Shown here: positions 1 through 6,394 of the stretch, in pieces
Numbering within the stretch: the stretch's first letter is position 1
Layout of the letters: the number at the start of each line of letters is the position of its first letter
Source: Thermoplasmatota archaeon
Lineage (GTDB): Archaea > Thermoplasmatota > Thermoplasmata > RBG-16-68-12 > JAJISG01
Direction of reading: 5' to 3'
NCBI GenBank assembly: GCA_022848785.1
Contig: JAJISK010000012.1
Coordinates: forward strand, 1 to 13,304
Length of the DNA stretch: 13,304 nucleotides
Notes under the pieces: generated by a model
Seen by the model: only the letters and a program-made list of their open reading frames with translations
The model's database searches: none
Told to the model about the DNA's origin: nothing
Made by a program: the position numbers and the translations under genes

Positions 1-439
1 CTTCTTCTCCCTCCCGGCCGCCGAGCTTGTCGGGGACGGAGGGCGCGTCTACGCCATCGACGTGCAGGAAGCGATGCTTTGGGCCCTCCAGGATCGTCTC
101 CGGGAGAACCGCGTAGCCCGGGTCCTTCCGGTCCTTTCACGCGAGGACCTCATCCCTCTCGCCTCCGACTCGGTGGACTTCGCATTGCTGGTCAACGCCC
201 TCCACGAACTCGATGGGAATGCGACGATTCAAGAGGTGCGCCGGATCCTGCGGGAAGACGGCCGGTTCGGGGTGGTGGACTGGAAGAAGGAACCGATGGA
301 TCGCGGGCCGCCCGTAGAACATCGCATCGCGGTGGACGACGCCCGCGCCTGGATGATGGCGAACGGATACGAAGGGGAGGACGTGGAGGTCGGCCCCTAC
401 CACTACGGACTCCTCCTCTCGGCGGTCGAAAAGGGTTAA
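1..439 (+). CDS. Class I SAM-dependent methyltransferase, C-terminal part
   Basis: The 5' end lies before the window; the reading frame is open from base 2 and ends at a TAA. About 145 residues are visible. They carry the second half of a Rossmann-fold methyltransferase. The acidic strand-2 end (VYAIDVQEAML) would bind the ribose of S-adenosylmethionine. It is followed by LLVNALHEL at strand 4 and LREDGRFGVVDWK at strand 5, where UbiE/Methyltransf_11-type enzymes have a similar 'LkpGG' segment. The glycine-rich SAM loop would be just outside the window. The substrate cannot be told from this part: this family includes quinone, arsenite and small-molecule methylases. The stop codon overlaps the TATA-like box of the next gene, so the two genes are probably transcribed separately. 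The methyltransferase fold is fairly sure; the specific role is unknown. Confidence 0.8.
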   Translation, partial: FFSLPAAELVGDGGRVYAIDVQEAMLWALQDRLRENRVARVLPVLSREDLIPLASDSVDFALLVNALHELDGNATIQEVRRILREDGRFGVVDWKKEPMDRGPPVEHRIAVDDARAWMMANGYEGEDVEVGPYHYGLLLSAVEKG

Positions 440-441
440 TC
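434..441 (+). promoter_or_regulatory. TATA-like box for the SLOG-family gene
   Basis: The sequence GGTTAATC is centred about 27 bases before the ATG at 465. This is the distance expected if transcription starts at the start codon (leaderless mRNA). It overlaps the stop codon of the methyltransferase. Confidence 0.5.
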
Positions 442-464
442 GAACCCGGCAGTCCGTAGCCTCG

Positions 465-995
465 ATGAGGCTCATCGGCGTCCTCGGCGGTCAAGAACCG
501 GAGGAGAAGTTCCTGACGGTGGCCGAAGAGGTAGGGTACCGTATCGCCCGGGGCGGCGCCGCCGTCATCTGCGGGGGCCTGTCCGGGGTTATGGAGGCCG
601 CCTGCAAAGGGGCGAAGCGAGGGGGTGGGCTCAGCATTGGGGTGCTGCCCTCCATTCGGAAGAGCGACGCCAATCCCTACGTCGACATCGTCATCGCCTC
701 GGGCATGAGCACCGCCCGCAACGTGATCATCGTCCGTTCGGCCGACGCGCTCATCGCCATCGACGGCAGCTACGGGACCCTTTCGGAGATCTCTCACGCC
801 TTTGAGCAGCGCAAGCCCGTGGTCGCCCTGGGGAGCTGGGACATGGGGAACCTGGGCGTCCCGCTCGAACTCTACCGGGAGGCCGGGGATCCCCAGGAAG
901 CGGTGGGCCTGGCCCTCGCGTTGGCAGAGGAGTCGGAAGACTCTCCGATCCCCTTCCGCGGGTCCAGGTCCCTTCCTCGCGGGACCCGGGGCTAG
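465..995 (+). CDS. TIGR00725/LOG-like SLOG-fold nucleotide-binding protein
   Basis: This 176-residue protein has the Rossmann-like SLOG fold. The N-terminal strand MRLIGVLGG is followed by the glycine-rich segment AVICGGLSGVMEAACKGAKRGGG (roughly residues 33-55). A later DGSYGTLSEISHAFEQRKPVV segment (about 104-124) corresponds to the PGGxGTxxE region of LOG and molybdenum-cofactor-carrier-like proteins. Here the PGG is DGS, as in a divergent branch, while the GT..E part is kept. LOG enzymes cleave cytokinin riboside monophosphates and relatives bind nucleotides or Moco; members annotated TIGR00725 have no settled role, so activity is not assigned. The last 25 residues are low-complexity and probably disordered. 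The start is supported by a TATA-like box 27 bases upstream and by the conserved beginning of the first strand. Its stop interlocks with that of the facing GTPase gene. Confidence 0.85.
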   Translation: MRLIGVLGGQEPEEKFLTVAEEVGYRIARGGAAVICGGLSGVMEAACKGAKRGGGLSIGVLPSIRKSDANPYVDIVIASGMSTARNVIIVRSADALIAIDGSYGTLSEISHAFEQRKPVVALGSWDMGNLGVPLELYREAGDPQEAVGLALALAEESEDSPIPFRGSRSLPRGTRG

Positions 996-1765
996 CGCTT
1001 CTCCAGGTCCTCCCCGCCAGCGAAGACTGCCTGGATTCCGCTGTACAGGTCCTCGATCCCGTAGGGAATCTCGGACGAGACAGGGGTCAGCCGCCGGTAT
1101 ACGCCGATCGTCTCGAGGGCCTTGAGAAACTCGATGTCAAGGAGCTGTTTCGGACTCCCCCCCTCCTCCACGAGGGCGTCGTACAGGGCGTAGGGGTCGG
1201 AGGACCATTTGAGGACCGCCCGGAGGTCCTCCTCAGAGAGGACGTCGGCCTTGGAGAGGATGTTGAGGAAGGGGATCGAGTGACGAAACTGGGCGGTCGC
1301 GCTCAGGAGGAGGGAGCTCACGAGGCCCGAGGGGCTTCGCACGAGGATGGGATCGGAGAGGTAGGCGAGGAAGCCATCTTGGCGACCGAACGCCTCAATC
1401 ACCACACGGCTCGACTCCCGGAAGGTGAACAGCTCCATCTGTCCGGGCGTGTCAACGAGCAGAAAGTCCGTCTCGAAGCCCTCCAAGACCTTTCCCACTT
1501 CGGTGACGTGGGCTGCGATCAGGTCGGCCGCGACGATCTGGGCGCCATTGGGACCCAGCTCGTACTCGTCCATGATCTCGGAGAGGCGAATCCAGTCGCG
1601 GATGTCCACGTCCGGCTCGTAAGGCACCGTCTCGGCCCCGGGGTCGAGATTGAGGGTGACCGCGTCGTACCCTTGCAGCACCGCCCAGGCGCGGTAGGCC
1701 TCCACGAGGGTGCTCTTGCCGCTGCCTGCCGTCCCGACGAAGTACACGATGGGCGTAGGGGCCAC
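992..1765 (-). CDS. GPN-loop GTPase (archaeal Gpn/PAB0955 type)
   Basis: This 257-residue P-loop GTPase has all family marks: the G1 loop GTAGSGKST (11-19), the diagnostic Gly-Pro-Asn insertion at 71-73 (ELGPNGA), the G3 motif DTPGQMELF (105-113), and a G4 motif SKAD (171-174) in place of NKxD. GPN GTPases form dimers in which the GPN loop of one subunit reaches into the active site of the other. The eukaryotic homologues (Gpn1-3) help assemble RNA polymerase II; the archaeal role is not settled. The length fits the family. The ATG lies 27 bases downstream of a TATA-like box (CTTTAATTAG), which suggests a leaderless transcript. It is convergent with the SLOG gene and overlaps it by four bases. 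Confidence 0.95.
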   Translation of the reverse strand: MAPTPIVYFVGTAGSGKSTLVEAYRAWAVLQGYDAVTLNLDPGAETVPYEPDVDIRDWIRLSEIMDEYELGPNGAQIVAADLIAAHVTEVGKVLEGFETDFLLVDTPGQMELFTFRESSRVVIEAFGRQDGFLAYLSDPILVRSPSGLVSSLLLSATAQFRHSIPFLNILSKADVLSEEDLRAVLKWSSDPYALYDALVEEGGSPKQLLDIEFLKALETIGVYRRLTPVSSEIPYGIEDLYSGIQAVFAGGEDLEKR

Positions 1766-1786
1766 GGCGCCACGAGGGGTCGAGGG

Positions 1787-1796
1787 CTAATTAAAG
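1787..1796 (-). promoter_or_regulatory. TATA box of the GPN GTPase gene
   Basis: CTTTAATTAG on the minus strand is centred about 27 bases before the ATG at 1765. It sits in the 40-base gap between the tRNA 3' end and the GTPase gene, so the GTPase has its own promoter. Confidence 0.6.
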
Positions 1797-1819
1797 CGTG
1801 GGGGACGGGCCTGAAGGGA

Positions 1820-1841
1820 CTTTCGGGGCCACGGGGGCCCT
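1820..1841 (-). other. tRNA-Lys intron 2, T-loop (59/60)
   Basis: This 22-nt intron shows a complete strict bulge-helix-bulge. The outer helix is the T-stem AAGGG/CCCTT and the central 4-bp helix is TTCG/CGAA. The two 3-nt bulges are AA|A and AG|T. The inner helix is GGGCC/GGCCC with loop CCCGT. Cutting each bulge after its second base gives the standard T-loop TTCGAAT. This is a non-canonical intron position. Confidence 0.9.
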
Positions 1842-1863
1842 TTCGAACCCTTGACCAATCGGT

Positions 1864-1878
1864 ATCTCCGGAGTGGCC
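1864..1878 (-). other. tRNA-Lys intron 1, anticodon loop (37/38)
   Basis: The 15-nt intron GGCCACTCCGGAGAT interrupts the anticodon loop after A37. The splice signal is bulge-helix-bulge-like. The anticodon stem ATCGG/CCGAT is the outer helix. The bulges TA|G and AT|A flank a 4-bp central helix CTCT/GGAG with one G-U pair. The inner part is an 8-nt loop, a relaxed form with no clear inner helix. Confidence 0.88.
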
Positions 1879-1943
1879 TAAGAGCCGATCGCTCTACCTG
1901 GCTGAGCTACAGGCCCGTCGGGGACCATGAGCGGCGGTTGGGC

Positions 1944-1954
1944 TTAAAGATATT
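1944..1954. promoter_or_regulatory. TATA-like element shared by tRNA-Lys (-) and the membrane protein gene (+)
   Basis: TTAAAGATATT can be read in both directions. On the minus strand CTTTAA (1949-1944) lies about 30 bases before the tRNA 5' end at 1916. On the plus strand the element lies about 30 bases before the ATG at 1981. The 64-base gap between the two genes holds no other AT-rich stretch, so one element probably serves both. Confidence 0.5.
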
Positions 1955-1980
1955 GAGCGGGTGCGGCGCACCGGGTCTTT

Positions 1981-2853
1981 ATGGAACCCGCGGGTAGGAG
2001 CGCCGTGGACCTCCGGGACCTGGGGGAGCCTCGACTCGAGTACCGGTCCCTCCCCGCAAGCCCTCTGCTCCTGGCCCTTCTCTTCCTCACGATCATCGTG
2101 GCGGCGATTGGCATTCCCTTCGCGACCGTCACCCGCCTTCCCTTGGAGCTCTGGTGGCTGTGGGTTGCGCCGCCGGTCGCCGTCGCCGTCGCCATCGTGC
2201 TCGCCCGGCAGAGTCCCCTGCGTCTCTACGAGGAAGGGCTGGAGATTTCCCTCCCCCTCTGGGGTCGCTTGGGGGGGACCCGGAGAGCCTACCGATACGA
2301 GGAGGTCGTGAACCTCTACCCGCGTCTCTACTACGTCTCCGGTGCGGTCCTCTCGCCCTTCGCGGCTTCCGTGGGGACCGTAGAGCATCTGGGTTTGGCT
2401 CTCGAGCTCCAAGACGGCCGCGAGGTGACGTTGAAGTTCACACCCGGCATCCCGGAGTTTGCCCGGGGAGAGGACAAGGGCTACGCGATGGTGGTGGAGG
2501 AGCTGCGGGACGTGTTCCGGAAGATGGGGAAGCCGTGGGTCACGAAGGTGCACGCCTACGAAACGGAGGAAATCAACGCCATGAAGCGAGAGGCCGCCCG
2601 ACCCCTCCTCCCTTTCTGGCTCATCGTCCTCTCCTTCTTTGCCCCGGTCGTCCTCCTCCCGGGCCTCTTCTTCCTCCTCTTGGCCCTTGGGAGTCCCATC
2701 GACCTTCCCGAGGTCGCCCTGATCCTCCTCGTGGGCCTCTCCCCTCCGGCCGCCATGCTGTTCACCTCCTGGAGGCGGAGCAAGCGGCGCCACTTCTACC
2801 TCAAGGAGATCTCTAAGTACAACGAGTGGAGGCGCGTCTCCCCGCAGGCCTAG
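1981..2853 (+). CDS. Four-TM membrane protein with a soluble central domain
   Basis: I do not recognise a named family. The 290 residues show two N-terminal membrane segments (about 29-50 and 54-76), a soluble domain of about 130 residues (77-206) and two more membrane segments (about 209-238 and 243-263). A basic tail (SWRRSKRRHFYLKE) ends the protein. With an even number of helices, both ends and the central domain should be on the same side. By the positive-inside rule (RRAYRYEE, SWRRSKRR) that side is the cytoplasm. The central domain begins LRLYEEGLEISLPLWG...RRAYRYEEVVNLYPRL, which resembles the start of PH-like domains in small prokaryotic membrane proteins; this is a resemblance only. 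The ATG follows a TATA-like element by about 31 bases. The gene is convergent with the next and shares a CTAG stop tetranucleotide with it. Confidence 0.8.
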   Translation: MEPAGRSAVDLRDLGEPRLEYRSLPASPLLLALLFLTIIVAAIGIPFATVTRLPLELWWLWVAPPVAVAVAIVLARQSPLRLYEEGLEISLPLWGRLGGTRRAYRYEEVVNLYPRLYYVSGAVLSPFAASVGTVEHLGLALELQDGREVTLKFTPGIPEFARGEDKGYAMVVEELRDVFRKMGKPWVTKVHAYETEEINAMKREAARPLLPFWLIVLSFFAPVVLLPGLFFLLLALGSPIDLPEVALILLVGLSPPAAMLFTSWRRSKRRHFYLKEISKYNEWRRVSPQA

Positions 2854-3323
2854 GTGTCCCAATCGTACAACCCGACCCCCCAGGGGCCCGGATCCTCCAA
2901 CAGGGTGATAAGGAGCACGTAATGGCGGCCCGTTTCGACCCGCACTCGGAAGTAGTCTCCGACGTTCAGAGTGAGGTCTCCATCGGTGTTGATGTAGGAT
3001 ACGGGTCCGACGGGATTGCTCGCGTTGAGGGCCGCCTCGTGTCGGAGGGAACCATTGATCAGGCGGAAACCAAGTTCCTTGAAGGGGCGGGGGAAGGAGG
3101 CCGTCTCGACCCTCACGGTCGTCACAGCATCTGTGGTCTCCCCGGTCAACGTGTAGAAGGGGTCCCTGGGCTGGCCTTCAAATTGCAGGAGAATCGGCAG
3201 GAACACGACCCCAAGAACGAGGGCGAGGCCGATGGAGGCGGCGGCGGATACGAGCATCATACGCTTGCCTTTGGGCGAGAGGGGTCGTCTTCGACCCTTG
3301 TGCCCCTCCTCTGCCTCGGCCAT
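2850..3323 (-). CDS. Single-TM anchored extracytoplasmic protein, pilin-like architecture
   Basis: This 157-residue protein is not assignable to a named family. It has a short charged basic head (HKGRRRPLSPKGKRMM), one membrane segment (about 22-46, LVSAAASIGLALVLGVVFLPILL) and an extracytoplasmic domain of about 110 residues rich in beta-strand patterns. Near the end is NTDGDLTLNVGDYFRVRVETGRHYVL, similar in style to the terminal strands of small archaeal pilin-like or cell-surface proteins. No clear class III signal peptide cleavage site was found. I chose the ATG at 3323 because GGAG (3335-3332) lies 8 bases before it and it starts 5 bases after the leuS stop. An upstream ATG at 3356 has no ribosome binding site and would overlap leuS. 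It is probably translated from a leuS transcript. Confidence 0.72.
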   Translation of the reverse strand: MAEAEEGHKGRRRPLSPKGKRMMLVSAAASIGLALVLGVVFLPILLQFEGQPRDPFYTLTGETTDAVTTVRVETASFPRPFKELGFRLINGSLRHEAALNASNPVGPVSYINTDGDLTLNVGDYFRVRVETGRHYVLLITLLEDPGPWGVGLYDWDT

Positions 3324-3328
3324 CCTCT

Positions 3329-6217
3329 CTACTCCACGTAGATGGCCGGTCTCCATGGAGTGGCCTGGTTGGCCTTGGAAAGGGGGTCCTCGATGTCAGG
3401 GTCCCCCTCCTGAAAGACCATCACCTCGGCGCGGAGTTCGGCTTGGGCGAAGGGGATGGCCTCCCGGAGGAAGGAGGCCTCGTCCACGATCCAGTTGAAC
3501 GATTCCAGCCGCTCCGGACCTCGCTTGTCCCGGTCTGCAACAAGTCGCTTGGCGAAGTAGGGGAGCGCGGCCCCGTGGTCCGCCACATCCGGGTCCTCCC
3601 TGGTCCGCTTAATGAGGGTTCCCGGATCGAGCTTCCCTTCGGCATGGAGCCGGGCGGCCACCTCATAGACGGTCCGCTTCCACGGCGGGGCCGTGTAGAA
3701 GACGACTCGCTTGGGTGCGATGCCCGTGGCCTTGAGGATCTGACGGACGTCGTCGAGGACGTCCTTCAGGTAATCCTCGATGGCCTCAGCCTTCGGGTCG
3801 AGGGCGTCCTCGGAGACCTCCGGGTAAGGGGCGTCCTGGATGAGTCCCTCTTTGCCCAGGACCTGCCACATCTCCTCCGCGAGATGGGGCGTGAAGGGGG
3901 CGAGGAGTCTGCTCTGCGCGGCCTGAAATTCCTCCCAGAGTGCCCCGTTGGGCACGCCCCCGACCCGGCGAAGGTACCAGCTCCACTCTCGCTGGAGGTC
4001 GAAGTAGGCATGCTTCAAGGCCGTGCGATGGCTGAGGCTCGCCATGGCCTCGATGGTCCCTTGGATGGCCCGATGGAGGATGGATCGGAACCACCGGTCC
4101 GCCGATCGCGTCTCATCGGTCGTGGGAGGCTTCGTGGAGGCCGCCTCGTAGAGTCCCGCCAGGCGCCTCCCCACGGCCTCCGCGAACTCCGTGTCGAAGC
4201 TGGCGTCATCGAGACCCTCCCCGCCCTGGGCCAGGCCCAGTCGGGTCGCATCCGCGCCCCACTGTGCGATGGCGTCTCGCAGGAAGAGGGCCCCCGCGCG
4301 GGACTTCGACATACGGCGACCCGGAACGGAGATCCAGCCGTTGACCCCCAGCGCGCGGGGCCAGAGGTCCGGGGGGAAGATGGCGACGTGGTTGAAGAGC
4401 AGAAACGCGAAGTGGTTGGGCACGAGGTCCTTCCCGGAGTTGCGTAGGTCAAAGGGATACCAATACGCAAACTCGTGCCGCATCTCCTCGACGAGGGCCT
4501 GCGAAATCCCGGTGGCCTGGGCGACCTTCTGTGCATCTCCCTGGTCCAAGAAGACGTAGTCGAAGAGGTCGTCCCCCAGGCGCTGCGGATCCACCTCCCC
4601 ACCCTGGAGGATGTGGGCGACCGTGTAGTAGGCCATGTAGATGGTGGAGTCGGAGAGAGACTCGATGACCCACTCCTCGTCCCATGGGAGCCGGGTACCT
4701 AGGCCCTGGTGGTGCGTGCAGGCCCAGTCCCGGAGCCAGTCGATGACGTGATGAAACTGCTTCCGGATGGCCTCGGGGTAGAGGGTCAGGTCCTCCAGGA
4801 GCTCGTGAACCTTCGCCTTCCAGGCGGGCTCGCCGTAGGCCAGGAACCACTGGTTCTCCACCACCTTCACGACCGCGGGGGTCAGACACCGGCAGACCAC
4901 GGGCCCGCTGGGCTCGAAGAGGATGTCGGCCTGACCGTCGGCCAGCATCTGCGCTTTTACCTTCTCCTTGGCCTCCTCCACCTTCAGGCCCGCGAAGGCT
5001 CCGGCCCGCTCGTTCATGATGCCGTTGTAGAACTCCGCCCGGTACACTTCCTCCTTGGCCCTCTGGAGGCGATCCGTCTCGTCGGATCGCTCGATGCCCA
5101 TCCGCTCGACGACGTCCAGTGCGGGCGTGGGACCGAAACCCTCCAGGTCGATGATGGCGATGGGCTCCAAGGATCGAACGAAGGGCACGTCCATGTTGTA
5201 CTTCTCCAGGGCTTCATCGTCCTCCTGAAGTTCCCGGAGGGCCACCAAATCGTCGGGGGCGTCGGATGGCACGCTGCTGACGATGCCGGTGCCGATGGTG
5301 TGGTCAATGAAGCGCGTCGGCAGGATCGGGACGGGGTCGCCCACGAGGGGCGAGACGGCGCTCTGGCCCACGAGATGGTGGCCCTCCACTTTCCCCAGGA
5401 CCTTGATCTGCTTGCCCTGCTGCCGTAGCTTCTCGATGGCTCCCTTGTTGACGATCCATCGCTCGTCCCCGACCTGGGCGTCCACGTATTCCGCGTCGGG
5501 GTCCACCCAGACGTTCGTCGTGCCGAAGATGGTCTCGGGGCGCGACGTGGCGGCCACGAGGTACCGCTGCATGAGGCGAAACTTGAGAAGCACGAATTCC
5601 TGGGGGACCTCGCCCTCCCCCTCGAACCGATCGTGATCTCCGATGGGGATCATGTCCTGGGGACACCAGATCACGGGATGCTTCCCGAGCCGTACGTAAT
5701 CCCCCTCGCGGAGCCGACGGAACTGCCACCGCACGAAGGCATCGTACGCGGGGTTCTGGTCCGTCGTGATGAAGCTGCGGGTCCAATCCAGGCCCGCGCC
5801 AAAGGCGATGAGGTCCTTCTTCGTCTCCTCGGGAAAGACCTGGATCCAATGGAGGGGGTCGGCGAAGGCCGGAATCTCCTCCTCGGCAATCCCGTTGCTG
5901 CGGAGGATCTCGATCTGCTCCTCGTCTCCGTCGGCGACCCGCTTCGCGGCCCCCACGATGGGGAGACCCGTGACGTGGAACGCCTGCGGGAAGAGGACGT
6001 TGTAGCCCCGCATCCGCCTGTAGCGGGCCATGATGTCGGCATGGAGAAAGGTGTAGCCGAACCCGAGGTGCTGGAGGCTGTTGGTGTAGGGGTACGGGAC
6101 ATTCAGGAAGTACTTGGGGCGCGTCGCATCGGCCCGGGCTTCGAAGACCTTGGCCTTCGCCCATCGTTCCTGCCAGCGCGTCTCCGCCGTCCGCCAGTCA
6201 TACCCCTGGCCAGGCAT
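3329..6217 (-). CDS. leuS: Leucyl-tRNA synthetase, archaeal type
   Basis: The 962-residue class I synthetase charges tRNA-Leu with leucine in the cytoplasm. The HIGH motif appears as HLGF (50-53) after PYPYTNSLQ. KMSKS appears as RMSKS (635-639). The CP1 editing domain, which removes misactivated amino acids, starts around residue 220 with TSRPETIFGTTNVWVDP. The segments VVCRCLTPAVVKVVENQWFL (about residue 440) and HHQGLGTRLPWDEEWVIESLSDSTIYMAYYT are typical of archaeal/eukaryotic LeuRS and unlike the bacterial form. Length matches the archaeal family, so the gene is complete. The start ATG is 27 bases after a TATA-like box, consistent with a leaderless mRNA. It is divergent from the RHH regulator, and a palindrome of that control region lies about 50-65 bases upstream of the leuS TATA box. 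Confidence 0.98.
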   Translation of the reverse strand: MPGQGYDWRTAETRWQERWAKAKVFEARADATRPKYFLNVPYPYTNSLQHLGFGYTFLHADIMARYRRMRGYNVLFPQAFHVTGLPIVGAAKRVADGDEEQIEILRSNGIAEEEIPAFADPLHWIQVFPEETKKDLIAFGAGLDWTRSFITTDQNPAYDAFVRWQFRRLREGDYVRLGKHPVIWCPQDMIPIGDHDRFEGEGEVPQEFVLLKFRLMQRYLVAATSRPETIFGTTNVWVDPDAEYVDAQVGDERWIVNKGAIEKLRQQGKQIKVLGKVEGHHLVGQSAVSPLVGDPVPILPTRFIDHTIGTGIVSSVPSDAPDDLVALRELQEDDEALEKYNMDVPFVRSLEPIAIIDLEGFGPTPALDVVERMGIERSDETDRLQRAKEEVYRAEFYNGIMNERAGAFAGLKVEEAKEKVKAQMLADGQADILFEPSGPVVCRCLTPAVVKVVENQWFLAYGEPAWKAKVHELLEDLTLYPEAIRKQFHHVIDWLRDWACTHHQGLGTRLPWDEEWVIESLSDSTIYMAYYTVAHILQGGEVDPQRLGDDLFDYVFLDQGDAQKVAQATGISQALVEEMRHEFAYWYPFDLRNSGKDLVPNHFAFLLFNHVAIFPPDLWPRALGVNGWISVPGRRMSKSRAGALFLRDAIAQWGADATRLGLAQGGEGLDDASFDTEFAEAVGRRLAGLYEAASTKPPTTDETRSADRWFRSILHRAIQGTIEAMASLSHRTALKHAYFDLQREWSWYLRRVGGVPNGALWEEFQAAQSRLLAPFTPHLAEEMWQVLGKEGLIQDAPYPEVSEDALDPKAEAIEDYLKDVLDDVRQILKATGIAPKRVVFYTAPPWKRTVYEVAARLHAEGKLDPGTLIKRTREDPDVADHGAALPYFAKRLVADRDKRGPERLESFNWIVDEASFLREAIPFAQAELRAEVMVFQEGDPDIEDPLSKANQATPWRPAIYVE

Positions 6218-6239
6218 CCGCGCTGCCTAGGAGGAAGGT

Positions 6240-6248
6240 TTCTTAAAC
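6240..6248 (-). promoter_or_regulatory. TATA box of leuS
   Basis: GTTTAAGAA on the minus strand is centred 27 bases before the leuS ATG at 6217. This is the spacing for a leaderless transcript. Confidence 0.65.
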
Positions 6249-6292
6249 CCTTTTCCGCAAGCCCCTCCAGAGGAAACCCATGTCCGACTGGA

Positions 6293-6308
6293 TATGACAT
6301 CTGTCATA
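6293..6308. promoter_or_regulatory. Operator-like palindrome 1
   Basis: TATGACATCTGTCATA is a perfect inverted repeat (TATGACA/TGTCATA with a 2-base spacer). It lies directly upstream of the TATA box of the RHH gene, where the BRE and TFB would bind. It has the same 6-base arms and the same length as palindrome 2. The regulator encoded just downstream is the natural candidate ligand; this is inference. Confidence 0.7.
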
Positions 6309-6312
6309 ATCG

Positions 6313-6319
6313 TTATATA
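6313..6319 (+). promoter_or_regulatory. TATA box of the RHH regulator gene
   Basis: TTATATA is the best TATA match in the window. It predicts transcription starting around 6342-6346, so this mRNA would have a leader of about 50 bases. Most genes here appear leaderless. Confidence 0.6.
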
Positions 6320-6355
6320 GGGACCTCCGAATGCCTGGCGGACCAGCGCCCCGGA

Positions 6356-6371
6356 TATGACCGATGTCATA
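6356..6371. promoter_or_regulatory. Operator-like palindrome 2
   Basis: TATGACCGATGTCATA has the arms TATGAC/GTCATA around 4 bases, matching palindrome 1 in length and outer 6 bases on each side. Its centre is 63 bases from that of palindrome 1, six helical turns, so both face the same side of the DNA. It lies just downstream of the predicted transcription start, a position suited to repression. Confidence 0.7.
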
Positions 6372-6394
6372 CCGGAAAACGAGGTTTGTGGGCC

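Larger units (their letters stand above)
1806..1916 (-). tRNA. tRNA-Lys(CUU) with two introns
   Basis: The 111-base gene gives a 74-base mature tRNA when two introns are removed. The acceptor stem GGGCCTG/CAGGCCC pairs over all 7 bp and is followed by discriminator G; no CCA is encoded. The D-arm is GCTC-AGCCAGGTA-GAGC. The anticodon stem is ATCGG/CCGAT with spliced loop CTCTTAA; the anticodon CTT is at 1882-1880. The variable loop is TGGTC. The T-stem is AAGGG/CCCTT with spliced loop TTCGAAT. Intron 1 (15 nt) is at the canonical 37/38 site and intron 2 (22 nt) lies in the T-loop between 59 and 60. Without removing the second intron no normal T-arm can be formed. A TATA-like box lies about 30 bases upstream of the 5' end. 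The tRNA identity follows from the anticodon. Confidence 0.93.

Noticed and set aside
1894..2862. Long minus-strand open frame (322 residues) opposite the membrane protein
   Set aside because: It is very rich in Glu/Gly/Arg/His with no family features, overlaps the tRNA end, and mirrors a plus-strand gene with clear membrane segments. It is an antisense shadow in GC-rich DNA.
3443..5428. Plus-strand open frames of 334 and 239 residues within leuS
   Set aside because: Both lie antisense to the strongly supported leuS and show the composition typical of complement frames.
5633..6394. N-terminal extension of the RHH gene by about 254 residues
   Set aside because: The extension is antisense to leuS and crosses the promoter and both palindromes. 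Its sequence has no domain. The RHH fold begins right after the ATG at 6395, which has a ribosome binding site.
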